The notes beneath the pieces are model-generated. The model worked only from the letters and a program-made list of their open reading frames with translations, had not been told where the DNA came from and did no database searches. From Caballeronia pedi (GTDB lineage Bacteria; Pseudomonadota; Gammaproteobacteria; Burkholderiales; Burkholderiaceae), in the NCBI RefSeq assembly GCF_001544915.2, contig NZ_FCOE02000009.1, positions 62,001-126,000 of the forward strand: DNA of 64,000 nucleotides. Reading direction: 5' to 3'. Position numbers and translations under genes: made by a program. Shown here piece after piece: positions 40,312-49,273 of the stretch (the stretch's first letter is position 1; every line of letters begins with the position of its first letter).

Positions 40312-41694
40312 TCAAAAACGAATCAGACGAGCGAGGTCATTGAACAGTGCGATCATCGAAAGCGCGACGATGCAGACCAGGCCCGCCCTTTGCAGAACCA
40401 GCTGCCAGCGGTCGGATACGGCTTTGCCGGTAACAGCCTCAACCAAATAATATAACAGATGCCCACCGTCCAATACCGGAATCGGTAACAAGTTCAACAC
40501 TCCGAGGCTGATGCTGACGAGCGCAAGAAATGAAACAAAGGCGGTTACGCCGAGTCTCGCGCTCTTTCCCGCATAGTCGGCAATCGTGACCGGCCCCGAA
40601 AGATTCTTGAGCGACGCCTCGCCGGTGATCATCCGCCCGAACATGCGCAGCGAGTACACGCTGATGTCCCACGTGCGGTTCACGCCGAGGCGCAGGCTTT
40701 CGACCGGGCCGTAGCGCACGTCCACCGTGGGCAACTGATTCGCGAGCGCGGCGCCGATGCGGCCGATATCCTTGCCCGTCGACCCATCGCGCTTCAGGTC
40801 CGGCACGATCTGCACGGATTCGCGCTGGCCGTTGCGCTCGATCACGAGCGTCACGGGCTTCGCGCCATGCGCCTTCACGTAGTCGATGAAACTCGTCGCG
40901 TTGTCGACGCTGCGGCCGTCGATCGCGCGCAGCGTGTCGCCGGCTTTCAGCCCGCTCTTCTGCGCGGCGCTGCCCGCTTCCACGCCTGCGACCGTCAGCG
41001 TGCCGCCGCCCGGCGTGAAGCCGAGCTTGTCCATGAAGTCCTGATCTGCGTCGGCATCGGTGATGGCGGCGACGCTCATCGGGAAATCGAAGGTGCCTTC
41101 GTGCGTCTTCGCGGTCAGCACGATGCGGCGATGATCGAACGACGCATCGAGCAGTTTCCAGCGCAGGTCGGACCACGAGCGGATCGGATGCGTCTCGCCG
41201 CCTTGCGCGTCGCGCATCGACAGGACCGTTTCGCCGCCTTCGAAGCCCGCGTGCGCCGCCGCCGTGTCCGGCGCGGGCTGCGAGACGATCGCCGCGGGTT
41301 CGGTCACGCCGCCCGCGAACACGGCCGAGAACAGCGCGATCGCGAGCAGGAAGTTGGCGATAGGCCCCGCCGCGACGATCGCGATGCGCTTGCCCACGCT
41401 CTGCCGGTTGAAGGCGCGCGGCAAGTCCTCGGCGGGAATCTTCGTGCCGCTGTCGGGGTCGATCTCGCGCTCGTCGAGCATCTTCACGTAGCCGCCGAGC
41501 GGCAGCGCGGCGATAGTCCATTCGACGCCCGTCTTCTTGCTGACCCACTGCACGAGCGGCTTGCCGAAGCCGACCGAGAACCGCAGCACTTTCACGCCGC
41601 ACAGTCGCGCGACGCTGTAGTGACCGAATTCGTGGACGACGACGAGTACGCCTATCGCAACGACGAAGGCGACGATTTCGGTCAGAAAGTTCAT
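40312..41694 (-). CDS. rseP: RIP metalloprotease RseP
   Basis: Inner-membrane site-2 protease that cuts RseA to release sigma-E and cleans up signal peptides. The 460-residue protein has the zinc motif HEFGH at residues 21-25 in the first helix. Two periplasmic PDZ domains are present (the second with GSAAQKSGLKAGD), and the C-terminal segment PIPVLDGGHLLYYL carries the third ligand. The ATG at 41694 matches the family. It lies 7 bases after dxr. Confidence 0.96.
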   Translation of the reverse strand: MNFLTEIVAFVVAIGVLVVVHEFGHYSVARLCGVKVLRFSVGFGKPLVQWVSKKTGVEWTIAALPLGGYVKMLDEREIDPDSGTKIPAEDLPRAFNRQSVGKRIAIVAAGPIANFLLAIALFSAVFAGGVTEPAAIVSQPAPDTAAAHAGFEGGETVLSMRDAQGGETHPIRSWSDLRWKLLDASFDHRRIVLTAKTHEGTFDFPMSVAAITDADADQDFMDKLGFTPGGGTLTVAGVEAGSAAQKSGLKAGDTLRAIDGRSVDNATSFIDYVKAHGAKPVTLVIERNGQRESVQIVPDLKRDGSTGKDIGRIGAALANQLPTVDVRYGPVESLRLGVNRTWDISVYSLRMFGRMITGEASLKNLSGPVTIADYAGKSARLGVTAFVSFLALVSISLGVLNLLPIPVLDGGHLLYYLVEAVTGKAVSDRWQLVLQRAGLVCIVALSMIALFNDLARLIRF

Positions 41695-41701
41695 GACGGC
41701 C

Positions 41702-42919
41702 TCAATGGGCGATGGGTTCGGCGCCCGGCGCGCTCGCGGTGAGCTCAGCGACGAAGCGGGATGCGAGACGGCGCGCGTTCGCATCGGCAGCGAGGACGTC
41801 GGAGAGTGTGGCGGCGCTCGTGTTCGGCAGCGTGTTCAGCACGCGCTCCACCACGCCGCCGATCGCCATGAAGCCGATACGTCGCTCGAGGAACGCTTCC
41901 ACGGCGATTTCGTTGGCCGCGTTCAGCGCAGCGCTCGCGATGCCGCCCGCTTCCAGCGCCTGGATGGCCAGCGCAAGGCACGGAAAGCGCGCGAAATCGG
42001 GTTTTTCGAACGTGAGCGAGGCGATCTGGGCGAGATCGAGCGGCGCCACGCCCGAGTCCACCCGATCAGGATACGCCAGCGCGTGCGCGATCGGCGTGCG
42101 CATGTCGGGATTGCCGAGCTGCGCGAGCACCGAGCCGTCGGCGTAGGACACCATCGAATGGATCACGCTTTGCGGATGGATCAGCACTTCGATGCGCGAG
42201 CCGGGCAGATTGAAGAGCCAGTGTGCCTCGATCACTTCGAGGCCTTTGTTCATCATCGTCGCGGAATCGACTGAGATCTTGCGGCCCATCGCCCAGTTCG
42301 GATGCTTGACGGCCTCTTCGGGCGTGACATTCACGAGCGTCGCGGGTTCGCGGGTGCGGAACGGGCCGCCGGATGCCGTCAGAATGATCTTCGACACGCC
42401 GCCGTGCAGCTTCGCTTCCTTGTCCGCGCAAGGCGGCAGGCACTGGAACACGGCGTTGTGCTCGCTGTCGACCGGCAGCAGGATCGCGCCGTTGTCGCGC
42501 ACCGCGTCCATGAAGATCTGGCCGGACATCACGAGCGCTTCCTTGTTTGCAAGCAGGATGCGCTTGCCGGCGCGCGCGGCGGCAAGCGTCGGCGCGAGGC
42601 CCGCCGCGCCGACGATCGCCGCGACGACCGTATCGCACGCCGCCGCGCGGGCGACCTCGACGAGCGCTTCCGGTCCGTGCGTCACTTCCGTCTTGCAGCC
42701 CTGCGCGCGCAACGCCGCGGCGACGCGCGCGGCGGTTTCGGCATCGCCGACGACCGCCACTTCGGGCTGGAATTTCAGGCACTGGGCGACGAGTTTGTCG
42801 CCGTTGCGGTGAGCGCTCAGCGCGTAGACCGAGAAACGGTCCGGGTGACGCGCCACGACGTCGAGCGTGCTGTCGCCGATCGAGCCCGTGGAGCCGAGCA
42901 ATGTGAGACGTTTTTGCAT
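41702..42919 (-). CDS. dxr: 1-deoxy-D-xylulose 5-phosphate reductoisomerase
   Basis: NADPH-dependent enzyme making MEP, the committed step of the non-mevalonate isoprenoid route. It feeds the UppS substrate encoded two genes upstream. The 405-residue protein has [15 protein letters not shown] at the start (NADPH site), [12 protein letters not shown], and the metal and substrate loops LPVDSEHNA and [13 protein letters not shown]. It is 18 bases after cdsA. Confidence 0.97.
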   Translation of the reverse strand: MQKRLTLLGSTGSIGDSTLDVVARHPDRFSVYALSAHRNGDKLVAQCLKFQPEVAVVGDAETAARVAAALRAQGCKTEVTHGPEALVEVARAAACDTVVAAIVGAAGLAPTLAAARAGKRILLANKEALVMSGQIFMDAVRDNGAILLPVDSEHNAVFQCLPPCADKEAKLHGGVSKIILTASGGPFRTREPATLVNVTPEEAVKHPNWAMGRKISVDSATMMNKGLEVIEAHWLFNLPGSRIEVLIHPQSVIHSMVSYADGSVLAQLGNPDMRTPIAHALAYPDRVDSGVAPLDLAQIASLTFEKPDFARFPCLALAIQALEAGGIASAALNAANEIAVEAFLERRIGFMAIGGVVERVLNTLPNTSAATLSDVLAADANARRLASRFVAELTASAPGAEPIAH

Positions 42920-42937
42920 AAATTCTTCTCTAGCCGA

Positions 42938-43750
42938 TTAGCCAAGCATCAGCATTGCGATCGGCAATACGGGCAACAAGGCGTCGATGCGGTCGAGGAC
43001 GCCGCCATGACCCGGCAGGAGCCCGCTCGAATCCTTGACGCCCGCCTGGCGCTTGAGCAGCGACTCGAACAGGTCGCCGACCACGCTGAACGCGACCAGC
43101 ACGGACAGCGCGACGAACGAGCGATCCCAGCCGAGATGCTCGACGAAAGCCGTGAACACGGTGGGTGCATAAAAGCCGGTGGCCGCGGCGAGCGCGCCGA
43201 TGATGAGAACGGCGAGCCACCCGCCGAGGGCGCCCTCCCAGGTCTTGCCCGGGCTGATGGACGGGGCGAGTTTGTGGCGGCCGAGCGCTTTTCCGGCGAA
43301 GTATGCGCCTATGTCAGCCAGCCAGACTACTAGCAGAAGCGATAGCACGAACGCCACGCCCACCGTGCGGGCCGCGACGACCGCATGCCAGCACGCGACG
43401 AACACGACGATTCCGGCGAAAAGCAGGAACGCGCGCCACGGGCCGCTTGCGAGTTGCGGCTTTCGTATGAGCGCAAACGGACCCGCGAGCACCCAGAAAA
43501 TCGCCGCCATCTGAAACAGCGGCTTGGGCGCGACGCCCAGAAAGGCGCTGAAAATCAGCGCGACGCCCGCGACCAGCGCGTAGGCCACCGGCCCGGCCCC
43601 GTTCAGCTTCAGCAGACGCCCCCATTCCCATGCCGCGAACACGACGACGAAACCGATCAGCGCCCCGAACGCACCGACCGGCGCGAACAGCGTGACCGGC
43701 ACGAGTACCGCGAGCAGGACGATTGCCGTGATGACACGGGTTCTTAGCAT
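42938..43750 (-). CDS. cdsA: Phosphatidate cytidylyltransferase
   Basis: Integral inner-membrane enzyme making CDP-diacylglycerol for phospholipid synthesis. The 270-residue protein has about eight helices and the C-terminal family signature [37 protein letters not shown] follows. It overlaps uppS by 7 bases, so the two are translationally linked. Confidence 0.96.
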   Translation of the reverse strand: MLRTRVITAIVLLAVLVPVTLFAPVGAFGALIGFVVVFAAWEWGRLLKLNGAGPVAYALVAGVALIFSAFLGVAPKPLFQMAAIFWVLAGPFALIRKPQLASGPWRAFLLFAGIVVFVACWHAVVAARTVGVAFVLSLLLVVWLADIGAYFAGKALGRHKLAPSISPGKTWEGALGGWLAVLIIGALAAATGFYAPTVFTAFVEHLGWDRSFVALSVLVAFSVVGDLFESLLKRQAGVKDSSGLLPGHGGVLDRIDALLPVLPIAMLMLG

Positions 43751-44526
43751 GAAAGGGTGTCGGCCTTCTGCGATTGGGAAGCGAGCTGCGCGCTCGTGCG
43801 CCCGAAGCGGCGCTCACGGTCGCCGTACGATGCGATCGCGCGATCGAGCGCGTCGGCGTCGAAGTCGGGCCAGTAGGTATCGGTGAAATAAAGCTCGGTG
43901 TACGCGAGCTGCCACAGCAGGAAGTTGCTGATGCGCTGCTCGCCGCCCGTGCGGATGAAGAGATCCGGCTCGGGCGCGTAAGCCATCGCGAGATGCTCGG
44001 CGAACGATTCGTCGTCCACGCGGGCCGGCACGCCGGTTTCGAGCGATTGCGCGATCAGCTTCTTGGTAGCCTGCATGATGTCCCAGCGCCCGCCGTAGTT
44101 GGCGGCGATGGTGAGCGTCAGGCGGGTATTGCGGGCCGTCTTGGTCTCGGCGCGCTGGATCAGCGCGCGGATGCGGTCGTCGAACATGGCGATGTCGCCG
44201 ACCACGCGCAGGCGGATGCCATTCGCGTGCAGCTTGCCGATTTCGCGCTCGAGCGCGGTGACGAACAGGCGCATCAGGAAGGACACTTCGTCGGTCGGGC
44301 GACGCCAGTTTTCGGAGCTGAACGCGAACAGCGTGACGAATTCGACGCCGCGCCGCGCGCAGCTCTCGACGGTTGCGCGAACCGCGTCGACGCCGCGCGT
44401 ATGACCGGCGACACGCGGCAGGCGCCGCTCGGTCGCCCAACGGCCATTGCCGTCCATGATGATCGCGACGTGACGCGGGACAGCCGCGACATCGGGCACG
44501 GTAACGGTGGAGCTGGTATAGGTCAT
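43744..44526 (-). CDS. uppS: Undecaprenyl diphosphate synthase
   Basis: Cis-prenyltransferase making the C55 lipid carrier for peptidoglycan and O-antigen. The 260-residue protein has the catalytic aspartate in [10 protein letters not shown] (Asp25), [11 protein letters not shown] and the C-terminal [20 protein letters not shown]. It follows frr by 84 bases and overlaps cdsA. Confidence 0.97.
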   Translation of the reverse strand: MTYTSSTVTVPDVAAVPRHVAIIMDGNGRWATERRLPRVAGHTRGVDAVRATVESCARRGVEFVTLFAFSSENWRRPTDEVSFLMRLFVTALEREIGKLHANGIRLRVVGDIAMFDDRIRALIQRAETKTARNTRLTLTIAANYGGRWDIMQATKKLIAQSLETGVPARVDDESFAEHLAMAYAPEPDLFIRTGGEQRISNFLLWQLAYTELYFTDTYWPDFDADALDRAIASYGDRERRFGRTSAQLASQSQKADTLSC

Positions 44527-44610
44527 GGCCGCTGAATCTGGGAATCGGAAGGAGTGAGAGCCAACCCCGCAGCATTCGCGCCCGAGGCTGGCAGAACCGT
44601 TTCTACGGCC

Positions 44611-45171
44611 TCACACCGTCATGATTTCGGCTTCTTTGGTCTGAACGAGCTTGTCGATCTCGGTGACGAACTTGTCGGTGAACTTCTGCACGTCGTCGCT
44701 TGCACGGCGCTCGTCGTCTTCCGAAATCTCCTTGTCCTTCACGAGCTTTTTCAGTTGCTCGTTCGCGTCGCGGCGCAGATTGCGCACGGCGATCTTCGCG
44801 GTTTCGCCTTCGCTCTTCACGACTTTCGTGAGTTCGCGGCGACGCTCTTCGGTCAGCGCGGGCATCGGCACGCGGATGAGATCGCCCTGGGTTGCCGGGT
44901 TCAGACCGAGATCCGATTCGCGGATCGCCTTCTCGACCACCGGGACCATCTTCTTTTCCCACGGCTGCACGCCGATCGTGCGCGCATCGACGAGCGTCAT
45001 GTTCGCGACTTGCGAGATGGGCACATTCGAGCCGTAGTAGTCGACCTGGATGTGGTCGAGCAGGCCCGTGTGCGCACGGCCCGTGCGAATCTTGGCGAGA
45101 TCGGCCTTGAACGCTTCGATCGACCGCTGCATCTTCTGGTCGACGCCCTTTTTAATGTCAGCCACACTCAT
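44611..45171 (-). CDS. frr: Ribosome recycling factor
   Basis: Splits post-termination ribosomes together with EF-G. The protein has 186 residues, the family length, with [19 protein letters not shown] and the [21 protein letters not shown] segment. The ATG at 45171 has a very good GGAGGT site seven bases upstream. It lies 92 bases after pyrH in the usual rpsB-tsf-pyrH-frr order. Confidence 0.98.
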   Translation of the reverse strand: MSVADIKKGVDQKMQRSIEAFKADLAKIRTGRAHTGLLDHIQVDYYGSNVPISQVANMTLVDARTIGVQPWEKKMVPVVEKAIRESDLGLNPATQGDLIRVPMPALTEERRRELTKVVKSEGETAKIAVRNLRRDANEQLKKLVKDKEISEDDERRASDDVQKFTDKFVTEIDKLVQTKEAEIMTV

Positions 45172-45263
45172 TTGAACCTCCAAACCTGGGTTTTACTGGC
45201 GAAAAGCGGCGCATTTCGCGCGCGGCGTTTGCCATGCCGCACGGCGCCTGATATCGCGTGAGT

Positions 45264-45977
45264 TTACACGTGGACGAGCGTCCCTTCGTCGTCGCCCTGC
45301 ACGATGCGCTTCAACGCGCCCGGCTTCGTGATCGAGAACACGCGGATCGGCAGCTTCTGGTCGCGGCACAGCGCGAACGCCGTGGCGTCCATCACCTGCA
45401 GATTGCGGCCGATCGCTTCGTCGAAGCTGATCGTGCTGTAGCGCGTCGCGTGCGGATCTTTCTTCGGGTCGGCGGAGTATACGCCATCGACCTTGGTCGC
45501 CTTCAACACCACTTCGGCGCCGATTTCCGAGCCGCGCAGCGCGGCTGCCGTGTCCGTCGTGAAGAACGGGTTGCCGGTGCCGGCCGCGAAGATCACGACC
45601 TTGCCCTCTTCCAGCTGACGGATCGCGCGCGGGCGGATATACGGCTCCACCACCTGATCCATGCGCAGCGCCGACTGCACGCGCGCTTCGATGCCCGCGT
45701 GACGCATCGCGTCCTGCAGCGCGAGGGCGTTCATCATCGTGGCGAGCATCCCCATGTAGTCGGCGGTTGCGCGGTCCATGCCGGCCGCGCCGCCCGCCAC
45801 GCCGCGAAAGATGTTGCCGCCGCCGATCACGACGGCCAGTTGCGTGCCGATCCGCACCACCTCCGCGACATCCGCCACCATCCTTTCGATCGTTGCGCGA
45901 TTGATGCCGAAAGCATCGTCGCCCATCAGGGCTTCGCCGGAGAGTTTGAGGAGTACGCGTTTGTAGGCTGTGGGCAT
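45264..45977 (-). CDS. pyrH: UMP kinase
   Basis: Bacterial-type uridylate kinase of the amino acid kinase fold, making UDP. The 237-residue protein begins [19 protein letters not shown] and has [11 protein letters not shown] and [19 protein letters not shown]. It follows a 242-base gap after tsf that contains a long hairpin. Confidence 0.98.
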   Translation of the reverse strand: MPTAYKRVLLKLSGEALMGDDAFGINRATIERMVADVAEVVRIGTQLAVVIGGGNIFRGVAGGAAGMDRATADYMGMLATMMNALALQDAMRHAGIEARVQSALRMDQVVEPYIRPRAIRQLEEGKVVIFAAGTGNPFFTTDTAAALRGSEIGAEVVLKATKVDGVYSADPKKDPHATRYSTISFDEAIGRNLQVMDATAFALCRDQKLPIRVFSITKPGALKRIVQGDDEGTLVHV

Positions 45978-46219
45978 ATGAGTTTCCGATCGCGCCGAGG
46001 AGGGTTGCAACAACGTAGAACTGTAGGGGTGAAACAATGCTTACTGCAAGCGGGCCGGATCGGGCGGCGGGCGCGGTGAATCAGGGTTTACCCCTAGTTC
46101 ACCGCGCCCGCTCGGGTGCGAACCGGATCGCTGAATACTGGCGGCGGGACGTTCCGCCGCAGGTCATGCCGGGCCGGCGCGCGGCCGCGCTATGACAGCA
46201 CACGCGCCTTAAGCGAGCC
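45978..46219. other. tsf-pyrH intergenic region
   Basis: 242 bases without a gene. Its centre holds a 14-bp perfect hairpin (46067-46111). The rest is GC-rich with no clear promoter. A pyrH promoter is expected but not identified. Confidence 0.5.
46067..46111. promoter_or_regulatory. 14-bp perfect hairpin between tsf and pyrH
   Basis: GCGGGCGCGGTGAA pairs perfectly with TTCACCGCGCCCGC around a 17-base loop. The loop itself has a GGGT/ACCC mini-stem, and its ACCCCTA (46090-46096) is complementary to TAGGGGT at 46024-46030. There is no U-tract, so a simple terminator is unlikely. Confidence 0.6.
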
Positions 46220-47101
46220 TTAGGACTGCTTGGCCGCCGCGACTTGCGCCGCAACTTCGGCGGCGAAGTCGTCCTGACGCTTCTCGATGCCCTCGCCGAC
46301 CACGAACAGCGCGAACTTCTGCACCGACGCGTTGCCAGCCTTGAGCATCTGTTCGATCGTCTGCTTGTCGTTCTTCACGAACGGCTGGTTCAGCAGCGAC
46401 ACTTCCTTCAGGTACTTCTGGACCGAGCCGTCGACCATCTTCGCGACGATCTCGGCCGGCTTGCCCGATTCAGCTGCCTTCTGCTCGGCGATGCTGCGTT
46501 CCTTGGCGATCAGATCGGCCGGCACTTCGTCCGACGACAGCGAAACCGGCTTCATCGCGGCGACGTGCATCGCGACATCCTTGCCGATCTGGTCGTCGGC
46601 GCCCGTGAACTCGACCAGCACGCCGATACGCGTGCCGTGCAGGTACGACGCGACCTTGTTGGCCGACTCGAAACGCACGAAACGGCGGATCGACAGGTTC
46701 TCGCCGATCTTGCCGACCAGCGCCAGACGCACGGCGTCGACCGTCGAACTTTCCAGCGGCAGCGCCGACAGCGCGGCCACATCGGCCGGGTTGCTCTTCG
46801 CGACCAGTTCGGCGATCGTCTTGCCGAAGGCCAGGAAATCGTCGTTCTTCGCGACGAAGTCGGTTTCGCAGTTCAGCTCGACGAGCGCGCCCACGCCGCC
46901 TTCGACGTGCGCCGTCACGATGCCTTCAGCCGTCACGCGCGATGCCGCCTTGCTCGCCTTGTTGCCGAGCTTCACGCGCAGCAGCTCTTCCGCGCGCGCC
47001 ATGTCGCCGTCGGCTTCCGTCAGCGCCTTCTTGCATTCCATCATCGGCGCATCGGTCTTCGCGCGCAGTTCTGCCACCATGCTTGCGGTAATTGCCGCCA
47101 T
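46220..47101 (-). CDS. tsf: Translation elongation factor Ts
   Basis: Guanine-nucleotide exchange factor for EF-Tu. The 293-residue protein has the N-terminal module with [19 protein letters not shown] and the core segment [13 protein letters not shown]. The start is ATGATG after AAGGAG; the second ATG (47101) matches the family and has better spacing. It follows rpsB after 140 bases containing a terminator-like hairpin. Confidence 0.98.
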   Translation of the reverse strand: MAAITASMVAELRAKTDAPMMECKKALTEADGDMARAEELLRVKLGNKASKAASRVTAEGIVTAHVEGGVGALVELNCETDFVAKNDDFLAFGKTIAELVAKSNPADVAALSALPLESSTVDAVRLALVGKIGENLSIRRFVRFESANKVASYLHGTRIGVLVEFTGADDQIGKDVAMHVAAMKPVSLSSDEVPADLIAKERSIAEQKAAESGKPAEIVAKMVDGSVQKYLKEVSLLNQPFVKNDKQTIEQMLKAGNASVQKFALFVVGEGIEKRQDDFAAEVAAQVAAAKQS

Positions 47102-47189
47102 CATTCGCTCCTTGAGTCTGTTTGATACGTGCCGCCGACTTTACGACTAGCCCACGGCAGGAAAATTGGCATTTCTATCGCTTCGACTA

Positions 47190-47223
47190 AAAAAAAGGGG
47201 CCTTTCGCAAAGCCCCCTTTTTT
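47190..47223. terminator. Terminator/attenuator between rpsB and tsf
   Basis: A G-rich/C-rich stem (GGGG-C-CTTT / AAAG-CCCC with one bulge, 3-base loop) is flanked by eight Ts in the minus direction and six in the plus direction. It lies directly after the rpsB stop. Since tsf follows in the same direction, it may lower tsf transcription relative to rpsB. Confidence 0.8.
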
Positions 47224-47241
47224 GTCGGCCGCAGGGCGCGC

Positions 47242-47994
47242 TTACGCCTCTGCGTTGACCTCGACGAACTCGTCGCCTTCGCCGTTGCGCACAGCCTGGA
47301 CCACGTCGTTCACCGCGTTCGCGCGGCCTTCGAGGATCGCGTCAGCAACGCCTTCGGCGTACAGTGCCACGGCCTTCGACGCGTCGTCGTTACCCGGGAT
47401 CACGTAGTCGATGCCTTCCGGCGAGTGGTTCGTGTCGACCACGGCGATGACCGGAATGCCGAGCTTCTTCGCTTCGGTAACAGCAATCTTGTGGTAGCCG
47501 ACGTCGATGACGAACATTGCATCAGGAATGCCGCCCATGTCCTTCACGCCGCCGATGGACTTTTGCAGCTTGGCCATTTCGCGTTCGAACAGAAGCGCTT
47601 CCTTCTTGCTCATGCGCTCGGTTTCACCCGATTCCAGCGCCGCTTCCATGTCCTTCAGGCGCTTGATCGAAACCTTCAGCGTCTTGAAGTTGGTCATCAT
47701 GCCGCCGAGCCAGCGGGCGTTGACGAACGGCATACCGGCGCGCGCTGCTTCCTGCGCGATGGTGTCGCGCGACTGGCGCTTCGTGCCGACGAAAAGAATC
47801 GTGCCGCGGTTCGCTGCCAACTGGCGCACGTACTTCAGCGCGTCGTTGTAGAGCGGCAGGGTCTTTTCGAGGTTGATGATGTGAATCTTGTTGCGATGAC
47901 CGAAGATGTACGGGGCCATCTTGGGGTTCCAGAAGCGCGTTTGGTGACCGAAGTGGACACCGGCTTCCAGCATTTGACGCATCGTGACTGCCAT
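47242..47994 (-). CDS. rpsB: 30S ribosomal protein S2
   Basis: Small-subunit protein of 250 residues, starting [20 protein letters not shown] after [19 protein letters not shown] and [25 protein letters not shown] are family signatures. It heads the long rpsB-to-rnhB gene run. Its promoter is about 200 bases upstream, leaving a long leader. Confidence 0.98.
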   Translation of the reverse strand: MAVTMRQMLEAGVHFGHQTRFWNPKMAPYIFGHRNKIHIINLEKTLPLYNDALKYVRQLAANRGTILFVGTKRQSRDTIAQEAARAGMPFVNARWLGGMMTNFKTLKVSIKRLKDMEAALESGETERMSKKEALLFEREMAKLQKSIGGVKDMGGIPDAMFVIDVGYHKIAVTEAKKLGIPVIAVVDTNHSPEGIDYVIPGNDDASKAVALYAEGVADAILEGRANAVNDVVQAVRNGEGDEFVEVNAEA

Positions 47995-48385
47995 GGAAAT
48001 TCTCCGCGAGGGTTGGGTCTTAAGCCGGCTGCCGCATCCCGCGCCCGGTTTTTTCGCTTTCCGGACGCCGGACACCCTGGGTGCGCCGGCTTGCTAATCG
48101 ACTTGAAACTACATTCCAAGCCGTGATCCGTGACTGCGTTCAGATGATCCGATTGTCCCGGAAGATCGTGACGGCAAGATGGATTACGACTTAGCCTGCG
48201 AGTATAGCATGTGAGGATTGGTCGGCTCAAGCCGCACGACCGGACCGGATTTCGTGCGCGCACCCCGCCGGCACCTTGCCGCCGCGCTTGCGGCCCCAAA
48301 CTATCCGGGTGCGGCGCATTTCTTAAGGTGCGATAATGCCGCTTTCGCGGCTCACTGCCGCATACACGCATTTCTGAGCCAAGTC
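47995..48385. other. 391-bp divergent region between rpsB and map
   Basis: It contains the rpsB promoter (48201-48230) and about 200 bases of rpsB leader. The leader is rich in GC stems (48040-48095) and may carry the S2 feedback site known for other proteobacteria. A GATAAT box at about 48333 may serve map, but its -35 is poor. Confidence 0.5.
48201..48230 (-). promoter_or_regulatory. rpsB promoter
   Basis: On the minus strand TTGAGC (48225-48230) and TATACT (48201-48206) are separated by 18 bases. The predicted start is near 48194, giving a leader of about 200 nucleotides to the rpsB ATG. Confidence 0.65.
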
Positions 48386-49195
48386 ATGTCCATTACGCTG
48401 AAAAACGATCACGATATCGCGCAGATGCGCGTCGCCTGCCGGCTCGCCAGCGAAGTGCTCGATTTCATCACGCCGCATATCACGCCCGGCGTGACGACCG
48501 AGGAACTCGATCGCCTCTGCCACGAATACATGGTGAAGGAACAAGGCACCGTTCCCGCACCGCTCAACTATCAGCCGCCCGGCTATCCGCCGTATCCGAA
48601 GGCCACCTGCATCTCGGTGAACGACGTCATCTGTCACGGCATCCCCGGCGAGAAAGTGCTGAAGAACGGCGATGCGCTCAATATCGACATCACCGTTATC
48701 AAGAACGGCTATTTCGGCGATACGAGCCGCATGTTCATCGTCGGCGAGGGCTCGATTTTGGCGAAGCGCCTCGTGCAGACGACCTTCGACTGCATGTGGC
48801 TCGGCATCGATCAGGTGCGCCCCGGCGCGCATCTCGGCGATATCGGCGCGGCGATCCAGAAGCACGCCGAAGCGCAGGGCTACAGCGTCGTGCGCGAATA
48901 CTGCGGCCACGGCATCGGGCAGGTGTTCCACGAGGATCCGCAAGTGCTGCACTACGGCCGTCCGGGCACGGGCATCGAATTGCAGGCGGGCATGATCTTC
49001 ACCGTCGAGCCGATGATCAACGCCGGCCGCCGCGAAATTCGCACGATGCCCGACCAATGGACCGTCAAGACGCGCGACCGCAGCCTTTCGGCGCAGTGGG
49101 AACATACCGTGCTCGTCACGCAGACGGGCTATGAAGTGCTGACCGTTTCGGCGGGCACGCAGGCGCCGTCGCAACTGATCGCGGCCACGGCCTGA
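48386..49195 (+). CDS. map: Methionine aminopeptidase, type I
   Basis: Removes the initiator methionine from new proteins. The 269-residue protein has the metal-binding residues in DITVIKNGYFGDTS, GHGIGQVFHE, TVEPMIN and WEHTVLVT. The ATG at 48386 (MSITLKNDHDIAQMR) matches the family; the frame upstream is open but unsupported. It is divergent from rpsB and followed by glnD after 78 bases. Confidence 0.97.
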   Translation: MSITLKNDHDIAQMRVACRLASEVLDFITPHITPGVTTEELDRLCHEYMVKEQGTVPAPLNYQPPGYPPYPKATCISVNDVICHGIPGEKVLKNGDALNIDITVIKNGYFGDTSRMFIVGEGSILAKRLVQTTFDCMWLGIDQVRPGAHLGDIGAAIQKHAEAQGYSVVREYCGHGIGQVFHEDPQVLHYGRPGTGIELQAGMIFTVEPMINAGRREIRTMPDQWTVKTRDRSLSAQWEHTVLVTQTGYEVLTVSAGTQAPSQLIAATA

Positions 49196-49273
49196 TTCCG
49201 CGTCTTCCGGCGCCCGCCATCGCTGCACGCGGGCGCATTCCTTCGCCGTTCCTCGCCACCGTCCGGTCCATCC

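Noticed and set aside
37973..40450. 825-codon plus-strand frame
   Set aside because: Antisense shadow of bamA; Arg/Val/Asp-rich with no domain. The same applies to 59423-62029 (antisense smc), 33577-35649 (antisense lpxB/lpxA) and 28378-30381 (antisense ppsA).
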